NCBI GenBank assembly: GCA_963662175.1 | Contig: OY759224.1 | Coordinates: 33,241,489 to 33,305,488 of the forward strand | Length of the DNA stretch: 64,000 bases | Direction: 5' to 3' | Source of the DNA: Aradus depressus | Taxonomy: Eukaryota > Arthropoda > Insecta > Hemiptera > Aradidae | Shown here: in pieces, positions 55,686-64,000 of the stretch | How the letters are laid out: each line of letters starts with the position of its first letter | How positions within the stretch are numbered: position 1 is the stretch's first letter | Notes under the pieces: model-generated | Told to the model about the DNA's origin: nothing | Seen by the model: only the letters and a program-made list of their open reading frames with translations | Database searches by the model: none | Program-made: the position numbers and the translations under genes

Positions 55686-57103
55686 TACAAAAGACTCTCC
55701 CTTATCCGGCGTTCTGTTCACTGGCGCTCGCAAAATAATATCAAATTTGTTAAACTAAAATTACCATTCAATTATTAGATTATCAATTTCAAAAAGTATG
55801 GTTAATAATTAGGTAAGTGATGGGGAATTATTAGGTAAGTGATGGGGAATTATTAGGTAACTAAGAGAAAATCCAAGAAAGGATTAACAATATTCATTTT
55901 CATTTACTCCTATAGATTTAGGAGGTATATGATTGATAATGATGCAAACATAATTTATTTATTCCAAAAAATGAATGTACACGATTAATGCAAAAGTAAA
56001 GAAGTGCTACCCTGAAAAGTTACAAATTTAGATTTACCAATTTATTCCCTGTGACCAGAGATATATTCCCGCTTAATCAGCCAAAGAGGGGGGTGGTCAG
56101 AGGAAGACGCTAATAACTGCCGATGAATATGTGGACAAAGCATTTAGCCTGAGGATTCAGAAGCCCTTAGTCAACTATAGATTGGTTACCGAAGGAGAGT
56201 GGAAACTTTATTGATTAATTCGTTCTGTATATGATATATAATAATATCAAATTTGTTAAACTAAAATTAACATTCAATTATTAGATTATCAATTATATGA
56301 GCCACGTGTATTTACGAGCACATAATAATTCCGAAACTCACGAATCTTTTATGTATTTTTATTGTACATACATATGTACATTGTATTTATAATGAAGGGA
56401 ACGCTAATACAATATTTTATTACTTCACTAATATCCTATAAATAAATTATAATAAATACATAGTAGAAAATCAAACATTTATAAAACATTTTTCCTAGAA
56501 TAGAAAAACAAAGGAACCGTCCCGTCCGTGGCACAACAATATCGTCTTATCGGGAAATGAACACTTAACTAGTAAAGTCAAAGTTTAATTTCTTTCCACA
56601 GAAACTCTCTCCTCCTATTTATTTTTCTTTTACACCAGTTCTCTTTTTCTCAGTTTTCATTTGATACTCATAGTGAAAAGAATTGTTGGATCGTTTTTCA
56701 GACGTCTTAACACTAAAGAAGTGGTGGGACTAGGCAGCACGGAACAGTGTTGTGGTAGGGAAACAAAAAGAAAATTACCGAATTTTTTGACAAATAATAT
56801 TTTTAGAATTTTAGATTTTGTTTTAAATATATATGTAATTACACGCAGATTTCAAAATATTTTTTTAATGCTTGGATAAATATACATATGTACGGACATA
56901 TAATAAATCAATGTTCAGTATGTACATATTTGTCAATTGAATAAATGTTATCAACAAAATACATACCTGTTTTATTCCTTAGCTCACCTAAAAACACTTT
57001 TTTTTATGCTTTAATTGATAATTTTTTTCTCGTTAATTGATGATTTCCGTTATCCGGCGTCACGTCGGTCCCGACAACGCCGGATAAGGGAGAGTCTACG
57101 GTA
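55686..57103. mobile_element. Pogo/Tigger-like element with nested duplicated segment
   Basis: Ends AGACTCTCCCTTATCCGGCG (left) and CGCCGGATAAGGGAGAGTCT (right), with TA at 55686 and 57102. CCCTTATCCGGC is characteristic of pogo/Tigger inverted repeats. No intact transposase; the frame at 56661-56879 shows no DDE motifs. It contains the 55791-56232 segment (shared with 51.8-52.5 kb), flanked by a ~54-bp direct repeat. Confidence 0.82.
55791..56232 (+). repeat. Second copy of the 51.8-kb segment (unoccupied site)
   Basis: Aligns with 51777-52570 but lacks the 51873-52185 insertion: AACAATATTCATTTTCATTT (55887) is uninterrupted. Has an additional tandem copy of GGTAAGTGATGGGGAATTAT. Flanked by direct repeats at 55737-55790 and 56237-56292. 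Confidence 0.85.
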
Positions 57104-57645
57104 TATACATTTTACTTTTCTATTCAAAAGCAATAAACTTTCATTTCAAATGCATTAAGGCTCTTTAAACAAAGTTTTATTTAATTTCGTTTTTGTAACT
57201 TGATTGTAAGTAAATTTCTAATATTATTATGCTTTTTTTTGTTTATTGAATGAGAAAAATATTAAAATAGGTCTAATAAATAAAGGGGAAATGAGATGGG
57301 GGTCCGTATCTATTTTGAAATGAAATGATATATATACAAGTTTTTTTTATTTGCTAAAATTAGCAAAAATCCCAAAACTGAAATAACCTTCCTAAAACTA
57401 CTGGTAGATCTTTGGGATCTTACCCAACCTGTCAGGAACCTGTCAATGTATGGTAATCATTTGGATGATCCTCGAAATTAGCATCCTTCCATATTTTACT
57501 TAGACATATATTTTTTTCACGAGAAATCAGGAAAGAAATTTAATGTTTTTAAGTAAATATGTTGTGTGACAATATGGGTTACAATTCTCGTCCCGATTCA
57601 GGTGAACAGACAAAGATAGATACCTTTCTTCTTATTATTTTTTAC
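57104..57645. other. Unassigned AT-rich intron DNA
   Basis: TTGTAACTTGATTGTAAGTAAATT near 57194 resembles 24449-24470, so weakly related repeats may exist. No gene. Confidence 0.4.
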
Positions 57646-58265
57646 TTGAAAACGTCTATTCGCTCGTTAAGCACAGTGTTAGCCGGTTAAACTTTCTTGT
57701 GTTACAAAATACCGTCAGATTTCAATCGATAATAACTACGAGACTAATAATGCGATAACAACGGTTGAGGTCACAATGGATAGAGCATGTCTGTACGAGT
57801 TTGTTGTGCAGTGTTTGTTTTGCCTGTGACGTTATCGGGCTAGTGTGGGCGCCGGCGGATGATTGTTGCGAATTAGCGTTGTGTAAAATTAGAAATTAGT
57901 GTAGCGTGATAACGCGTTTAGATAGGACGTTGATTCGGGTGTCATTGAAAAGAGCTTGAGGAGCACTACTAGGACTCAAAGTGAAACAATAAAAATATTA
58001 GCCGAAATATATGTAAAAATCTATACTAAATTGGAAATTGCAAAAAAAAAATAAAGACGTCGTCTCATATGAATCGTAAATATGCGCGGAATTATAGAAA
58101 ACGCAACTCAGAGGAAAGCTCGCATCAAAAGGAATTTAAAAAACCTAAAAAGTCTAGTGCCGAGCAAATGCAAGAACTACGGCAGCATCGAAAAGAAAAT
58201 GAAAAATTATTTTATTTCGACGTTTTCACGGAAAATCTACTGCGTGGACCTTGACTACGCCTACG
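57646..58265 (+). mobile_element. Family E element, copy 2 (truncated ORF)
   Basis: Frame from ATG 58069: MNRKYARNYRKRNSEESSHQ, then KEFKKPKKSSAEQMQELRQH, continuing to LFYFDVFTENLLRGP before a stop. It goes 15 residues further than copy 1. Ends CTACGCC at about 58262, as in copy 1, followed by a T-run. Confidence 0.6.
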
Positions 58266-58279
58266 CCGAGTTTTTTTTT

Positions 58280-58450
58280 TTTTAGTCATTTTACTTCCTC
58301 AACTATGCGTAGTATAGAGGAAGTTATGTAATCGGCCAGAAATTCGATGCGGAATTTTCAACGGAATTTCATGTTTTCCGACCTCTACCTTCCAAATATT
58401 TTCAGCCAAATCGACCAGAGGGATTAGGGGAGAGGCTTAACTCTAAAACT
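58280..58450 (+). repeat. Family B fragment (5' end)
   Basis: ACTTCCTCAACTATGCGTAG hairpin start, TATGTAATCGGCCAGAAATT, truncated after the first module. Confidence 0.75.
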
Positions 58451-58985
58451 GTATGTAAAGATTATAATGTTGAACTTTAAGTTCTGGTGTTAGAAATGAG
58501 ACCGAGAGAAGGGGCTCTTCTCAGCTGGTCAAGGACTCTAAATATTTCTCGTTTAATCTCAGTTGTACTGCTCTTTATCCCTCTGACTGTTCCAATTTCG
58601 CAACCTATAAGTTAATTAAAGAGAATCGTTTGGTTTGATAAACACATAAAGTTCCCAATGTTTATTTACAGTATGAACTTGGATTTCGGTGTTTAACTTA
58701 TTGATCAATGGATTATATAATATTTTATGTACAAGGGTAATTATGACCATATCAATTAATATGTATATCTTTTATGAATATAAATTTTAACGTGGATCGG
58801 TGGTAGGAATTCAAAGAACGTAATTATTTAAATTTATCTACTATTTATGAATATAGCGGCTGCCTTAATTGTCACTATTTGGAATTTAATTGTCTATTAT
58901 ATTTTACAAGTTGAAAGGAGTCGGGTCGGGTACAACAGAAATAACCATAACGTTCGGTTGGTTATAACTAACCAGTATGTTCTAT
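58451..58985. other. Unassigned intron DNA
   Basis: No gene or repeat recognised. Confidence 0.45.
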
Positions 58986-59277
58986 CGAGTTAGTTATTAT
59001 GACTCATGCCCGGGCTTTAACTATGAGGTCATATAGCCTACTACCAGAGCGCTCATTCGACACTCTGGTGGACATGAGCTCGATTCTACTATAGAAGTCC
59101 TAAATTTTGCCTACCTTAAATTTTTATTCACCTAAGGGCAGGGGTCTTTAACGAGTACCTGACATCTTACAGGCTCGGGACCATCGCTTAACGTCCCATC
59201 CGAAGGATGGCTTACTTAAGTTTATTTTACCTCCCAGATAAAATAAACTAAGGTCCTCGGTCGGGTTTCGATCCCAT
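58986..59277 (-). mobile_element. SINE lacking tRNA head
   Basis: Tail GTTAGTTATTATGACTCATG, body to CCTCGGTCGGGTTTCGATCC. Confidence 0.88.
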
Positions 59278-59478
59278 GATTATTTTTATTTTTTTCGGAA
59301 AGAGAGAAGTGATGTTTATTATTTAAAACATTTCAGGAAGATTTATAAAAATTATTTGTCATAATATAAATTAAGTTTGAAAAACTGTATCTACTGTATT
59401 TATTAGTATAATTATTGGTATACTCAGGTATTTTCTGGTATTTATTTATTTATTTTATTTTATTCTTCAATATTTAGT

Positions 59479-59726
59479 GAGTTATTATGACTCATGTCCG
59501 GGCTTTAACTACGAGGTCATATCGCCTACTACCAGAGCGCTCTTTCGTCACTCTGGTGGACGTGAGCTCGATTCTATTGTGGGAGTCCTAAATTTTGCCT
59601 ACCTAGGTTTATTTACCTAAGGGTAGGGGGTTTTCAACGAGTACCTAACATCGTACAGGCTGGGGACTATCGCTTTACATCCCATCCAAAGGATGGCGTG
59701 CTCAAGTTTTTTTTTCACTTTCCAGA
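59479..59726 (-). mobile_element. SINE, 5'-truncated
   Basis: TTATTATGACTCATGTCCGG to GATGGCGTGCTCAAG and TTTCCAGATTG. This subtype (CCTACCTAGGTTTATTTACC) is closest to the SINE part of the 440-bp satellite. Confidence 0.88.
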
Positions 59727-60119
59727 TTGTTCATACAACGATGCAGCTCTCTAAGGAGCACTAAGTGGAGTGAAATGTGTTTCATAAATAGCAGATGATC
59801 TAGTGCATTGTAAACAGGTTGTGAAAGAAAAGTGTGTGACCTTCCTCTTATATTGGCTTCTCTCCACTCTGGGGTTGGCAACACTGACGTAAATAAATAA
59901 ATAAATAAATATTATATTTGTGGGGGGCCTAGATCTATCGATAGATCCGCCCACATATTGGCACAGCCCGAAATTGCAGATAGTGTCCTTTATTATATTA
60001 ATATTAAGATAAGGGCCATGTTTATTTTTTTTTTAATCCAAGCTGTATCAAACCTACTTTCGGGAAATAGACGAAAAAAGATTTGTTGGTTATTTTATAT
60101 TATATATTTATACATATTA
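59727..60119. other. Minus-strand coding-like fragment and spacer
   Basis: The minus-strand frame 59702-59884 reads MLPTPEWREANIRGRSHTFL and on. It is coding-like, but no family is recognised. TAAA repeats at about 59893-59918. Confidence 0.35.
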
Positions 60120-60465
60120 GAGGGCGCCGGTAGCTCAGTGGTATGCGTACTTGACTTCTGAGCTCAAGGTCGTGGGTTCGTAGCCCGACCGAGGCCCTTA
60201 GTTTATTTTATCTGGGAGGTAAAATAAACTTAAGCACGCCGTCCTTCGGATGGGACGTTAAGCGATGGTCCCGAGCCTGTATGATGTCAGGTACTCGTTA
60301 AAGACCCCTACCCTAGATGAATAAAAATTTAAGGTAGGCAAAATTTAGGGCTCCCACAGTAGAGTCGGGCTCATGTCCACCAGAGTGACGAAAGAGCGCT
60401 CTGGTAGTAGGCGATATGACCTCGTAGTTAAAGCCCGGGCATGAGTCATAAAACCTAACCTAACC
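60120..60465 (+). mobile_element. SINE, full-length reference copy
   Basis: 346 bp with a perfect 13-bp target-site duplication TTTATACATATTA (60107-60119, 60466-60478). A box TAGCTCAGTGG, B box GGTTCGTAGCCC (one change), tail AAAACCTAACCTAACC. Best copy for defining the ends. Confidence 0.96.
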
Positions 60466-60576
60466 TTTATACATATTATATTTATATATTATATAATTAA
60501 TTATATATATTATTATATAATTATATATATATCGTAATTTTTTTATTACATAAACTTTGAAAATAAAAATTAAAAC

Positions 60577-60770
60577 GGGCACCAGTAAGTAGCTCAGTCG
60601 CAGATTCGAAACCCGACCGAGGCCCTTAGTTTATTGGATGGTCTAGGTGAATAAAAATTTAGGACTCACATAGTAGAGTCGCGGTGTCCATCAGTGACGA
60701 AAGAGCGCTCTGGTTGTAGGCAATATGACCTTGTAGTTAATTCCTGGGCATGAGTGATAATAACTAACTA
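60577..60770 (+). mobile_element. SINE, internally deleted
   Basis: GTAGCTCAGTCGCAGATTCGAAACC fused to the 3' half; tail GATAATAACTAACTAAA. Confidence 0.82.
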
Positions 60771-61339
60771 AAATTTAAAACAAAAAATTTTAATAATTTT
60801 CTTTGGTTCTGCACGTATTTTGATTCCAGTTTAGTTCAGGTCGGGGAATCAAGGTCACTTGGACCTTCCTGCACTTACTAAAATCAGTAAAAACAAAATT
60901 TAAGGGTTTTGAAAAAGGACCATATAAACCTCGTAAAACCGTGTTTTTCGTTTTGCCTTTTAAATGAGTCCATGAAGACTCTAGATCCAAAGCCTTAAAA
61001 ATTACTGATATGGCACTTAGTTCCTTGAATTAAACATGATCCGTATATGATATGGGTCTTTCGATTGCCAAGGTCATTGTTGGTTCCTTTTTAGACATGT
61101 TCTTCATAATAAACAAAAAAAAACTGTTCAACGAGACGCTTACAATAAAGTTTCATTCAAATCGGTCAAGTACAATCGAAATTATATCAGTTGGGATCAT
61201 TACAGCAAAGCCCTCTTACTCCTCCCACCTTCTTAATAATGAAATTCTGAATGGCATTTTAAAAATTTTCCGTTAAATAGATAAGAGGGGAGAGTGTTAC
61301 AAAATAATATTGATAGATATTGGCTAGGTTGGGTAACGG
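60771..61339. other. Unassigned intron DNA
   Basis: No gene recognised. Confidence 0.45.
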
Positions 61340-61550
61340 TCGGTCCCCCACATCTCATGAACTTCCGAGCCTATACGCTGCCAGGTACTCGTTAAAGACC
61401 ACCACACTTGGCGAATATACCTGGATTGACAACATTTAGGAATCCCACAGTGAAGTCGGCCTCATGTTGAGGTCACGCCAGAGTGACGAAACGGCGCTCT
61501 GAAATGACCTGGTAGTTAAAGTCCGGCCCTGAGTCACAATAACAATTTGG
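61340..61550 (+). mobile_element. Old SINE fragment
   Basis: CCGAGCCTATACGCTGCCAG, CAGAGTGACGAAACGGCGCT and CCTGAGTCACAATAAC; strongly diverged. Confidence 0.75.
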
Positions 61551-61667
61551 TAATAAAATACCGAAACAAATTATGCGATTTGTCTCATAATAGACACTTT
61601 CGAATAAAATTGCTTAGGATGATTTTTTATTTTATAGAAAATCTGGAAAATTATTCCATTTATTATA

Positions 61668-61938
61668 GTTAGTTATTATAACTCATGCTCGGCCTTTAAT
61701 AATTAGGACATATCGCCTACTACCAAAGCGCTCTTTCGTCGCTCCAGTGGACTCTCCTGTGGGAGTCCTAAATTTTTTATTCACCTAGGATAGGGGTCTT
61801 TTAACGAGTATCTAACATCGTACAGACTCGGGAACATCGCTTCACGTCCCAGCCGAAGGACGGCGTGCTCAAAGTTCCTTCACCTTCCAGATAAAAAAAC
61901 AAAAAATAACGGCCTCGGGTGACACTACCGGCGCCCTT
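61668..61938 (-). mobile_element. SINE, internally deleted
   Basis: TAGTTAGTTATTATAACTCA tail complement to ACTACCGGCGCCCTT; the B-box region is missing. Confidence 0.85.
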
Positions 61939-62529
61939 AAATATTTATTATAATAATAATTTATATTTATTATTTAGGAGGCCGGGATATTGACCCTCTG
62001 TGGTTCCGAATTAGTTCAATCATTCATCGTTCAATTACTTGTCATCATTCAATTTCATCGTTCACAGAACCAATCTGACCTCGTTTCTCTCAGGGCTTGT
62101 ATTATCTCCTTAACACCAGTTCATTTTCTTATATTTAATTTTCGTTTTGTTTTATTAATTTATATATTTTTTAAATTATTATTTTCATTTATTGATTTAT
62201 TATATATTTGGTTTGACAGGATAACGCAGGTACAATCTGACAACTTTGACCGCTTACTGACTACGTCGACTGTACTTAATTAGGTGACACCCATTTTTTT
62301 TATATATATTTTTTTTTTTATGTTGACATGAATTATGCGAACTAAACATAAAATTATTTTTGTTATTTATTTATTTTTATGTAATATTTGGAACTTTATT
62401 TTCCATGTTTCTAATAGTAACCTTTCTCAGTCGTACTGCTTGACTAGTACTAGTAAAAATATTGTTTAGAATAGTGAAATTGGAAATCTGGCTTTGTCTT
62501 TCTGGAGCCATATTTATAGATATTATTCT
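61939..62529. other. Unassigned intron DNA
   Basis: The plus-strand frame 61990-62283 (97 codons) is hydrophobic in its middle but has no recognisable domain. Confidence 0.4.
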
Positions 62530-62705
62530 GTGAAAATCTTCTACTCGTTTTTACTTTAGAGCGCTCACAACTTGTCAATCTCATATACACAGACAGATTT
62601 CATTGCGAAATGGGTCAAAACGTTGTCAGGGGACCTGGAAACGTAAAAATCCGTTAAAAACCTCGATCTCGGATTTTCACACGATTAAAATTATTTTCCT
62701 ATACT
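62530..62705 (-). repeat. Family F repeat, second copy
   Basis: Reverse complement of the 32480-32620 region (AACCTCGATCTCGGATTTTC). Confidence 0.65.
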
Positions 62706-62754
62706 ATAGGTATAAGAAAGTAACATATAACTTGTTTATTATCTATAGTGTATA

Positions 62755-62763
62755 ACTCCACAA

Positions 62764-62796
<33 letters not shown>

Positions 62797-62930
62797 CATA
62801 AAATAGCGGTTTTGGCTGACACCATCGTCAGCAGCAAGTTCAATAGTAGCATTTAAGTTCGCTGCTGCCGCCTGGTGGCATCGCTCCATGAATCCGCAGC
62901 CCATGATTCTGGTACAAGCTAAGAATAAAC
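62755..62930 (-). mobile_element. Degenerate hammerhead-type element
   Basis: On the minus strand: CTGACGA, T, GGT...GCC, AAAAC (G lost), then CCGCTA where ACCGGT-A is expected. Related to the 45.9-kb remnant. A TA microsatellite lies at about 62766-62800. Confidence 0.6.
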
Positions 62931-62942
62931 TTACAATTTTCC

Positions 62943-63391
62943 TCAATATTGTGAAAGGAGCATATTATTTGATCATAGGTTTTCAGTAAAGCAGCTTCTC
63001 ATTTTTTCTCCCAATTTATTTTTAAAAATTCTTTATAACATTGTCAAACGTTTCGGGACAATTCCTCCCATCATCAATGACTAGAAACATCAAAATTAAC
63101 AAGTAAAATAGAAAAAAGTGCATCAAGTTATAACAATACAACATTACATTATAACAATCTTTAATTAATATTTCTATTATTATAGCATTGAAATATTAAT
63201 TAAAGATTGTTATAATGTAATGTTGTATTGTTATAACTTGATGCACTTTTTTCTATTTTACTTGTTAATTTTGATGTTTCTAGTCATTGATGATGGGAGG
63301 AATTGTCCCGAAACGTTTGACAATGTTATAAAGAATTTTTAAAAATAAATTGGGAGAAAAAATGAGAAGCTGCTTTACTGAAAACCTATGA
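62943..63391. mobile_element. Foldback element with two hammerhead-like cores
   Basis: Target-site duplication TTACAATTTTCC at 62931-62942 and 63392-63403. Inverted repeat with ~200-bp near-perfect arms (about 62973-63172 / 63186-63391). Cores at 63046-63077 (minus) and 63287-63318 (plus): TTGATGA, T, GGGA...TCCC, GAAAC, palindrome ACGT, T. GTCA before the core pairs with TGAC after the predicted cleavage site. The first core base is T instead of C. Confidence 0.85.
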
Positions 63392-63403
63392 TTACAATTT
63401 TCC

Positions 63404-63533
63404 GTTTCTTTGGTTTAGGAGGGAGAAGAAGTTAATTCGCTTTGGGGAAGTACATAGCCTGTGATTTACCTACCAATTTTTTTTTTCTTTTGTAAAGATG
63501 TAATTAATTGTTGTGTTTGTGTGTTTTGTTTAG
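63404..63533 (+). repeat. Family B end fragment before ClpX exon 4
   Basis: CGCTTTGGGGAAGTACATAG and GTGATTTACCTACC followed by a T-run, ending about 50 bases before the exon 4 acceptor. Confidence 0.65.
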
Positions 63534-63714
63534 ATTTATGACTACCTGAACAAGCACGTTGTTGGTCAGGAGTATGCAAAGAAGGTTCTGTCAGTAGCCG
63601 TGTACAACCATTACAAGAGGATCTACAACAACCTGCCCTCTCAGCCGAGTCACATGCCACGGCACGACATGGCAGTTATGGAGCAGCCACCCAATTATGC
63701 CTTCACACATCGAG
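63534..63714 (+). CDS. clpX: ClpX exon 4 (start of AAA+ domain)
   Basis: After acceptor TTTTGTTTAG, reads [60 protein letters not shown], and ends one base into the next codon at donor GTAACT (63715). (Y)[29 protein letters not shown] is the conserved entry to the ClpX AAA+ module. Walker A, Walker B and the pore loops must lie beyond the window. It begins in phase 0, as exon 3 requires. The gene is therefore incomplete here; nothing suggests it is broken. Confidence 0.97.
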
Positions 63715-63784
63715 GTAACTTACAACAGTACCTAACTAACTCACTGTTAAACGTTAAACTTGACCCTCGCCCTCAAAGCTTATC

Positions 63785-63910
63785 ATAAAAAGTATTCGGT
63801 GAATCATCGAAAATGTACTTCCCCACACTAAGTCATCTAAGTTTCCGCTCTCTCTCTGAAACCAATCTACCTATTATAATAATCAGGTAAAATCGACCAG
63901 TGGTGTCTTT
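63785..63910 (-). repeat. Family B fragment
   Basis: TCGGTGAATCATCGAAAATG and TACTTCCCCACACTAAGTCA. Confidence 0.7.
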
Positions 63911-63954
63911 ATTGTGACCTTATAAACGAAAAACTCAATAAGTACCTTTAAATG

Positions 63955-63956
<2 letters not shown>

Positions 63957-64000
<44 letters not shown>
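63957..64000. repeat. (AT)n microsatellite at window end
   Basis: TA dinucleotides to the last base. Confidence 0.95.

Noticed and set aside
60120..60190. Functional tRNA gene
   Set aside because: A and B boxes are present, but the sequence continues into the SINE body, occurs in about 21 diverged copies, and I cannot form a good acceptor stem.

Overview
This is a repeat-dominated stretch of an animal nuclear genome, most likely an insect. The evidence is AT-rich DNA, long introns, Tc1/pogo-type transposons, Helitrons, R1-like LINE fragments, and a SINE whose tail is built from the insect telomere pentamer CCTAA. I cannot name the species. Only two host genes are recognisable. NAXD (ATP-dependent NAD(P)H-hydrate dehydratase) is one uninterrupted reading frame on the minus strand at 28261-29274. 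The 5' part of mitochondrial ClpX lies on the plus strand: four exons at 30385-30448, 30565-30795, 54309-54454 and 63534-63714, with the rest beyond the window. The two genes are head to head across about 1.1 kb, which holds an NRF-1-type palindrome (29500-29509) beside a CCAAT box. This fits shared control of two mitochondrial/metabolic genes.

Layout. 1-3572: LINE 3' end, a pogo-like MITE inside an abundant repeat (family B), and three SINE copies. 3573-17740: one 14.2-kb Helitron-type insertion made of three tandem modules. It contains about 147-bp G-rich minisatellites, 66-bp minisatellites and arrays of a 440-bp satellite that carries an antisense SINE. It sits at an A|T site inside a family C repeat, whose two halves flank it. 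17741-28260: family B and C repeats, a small MITE, a broken Tc1 transposase, LINE fragments, and a retro-insertion with five 65-bp tandem repeats between 15-bp target-site duplications. 28261-30795: the two genes and their shared upstream region. 30796-54308 (ClpX intron 2, 23.5 kb) and 54455-63533 (intron 3, 9.1 kb): almost entirely nested transposable elements.

The most interesting signal is a group of short foldback elements carrying hammerhead-ribozyme-like cores (CTGANGA, stem II, GAAAC, palindromic stem III). Cores occur at 31.65/31.71, 41.65, 50.24, 51.96/52.11 and 63.05/63.29 kb, with decayed relatives at 32.9, 45.9 and 62.8 kb. Three are complete insertions with 12-14 bp target-site duplications, and each carries one core on each strand in an inverted repeat. 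For one of them the window also contains the unoccupied paralogous site at 55.9 kb. They resemble Penelope-like element termini, but no coding region is present.

A tRNA-derived SINE about 345 bp long (about 21 copies) is the main dated marker. Several copies have clear target-site duplications, and nesting gives the order of insertion.
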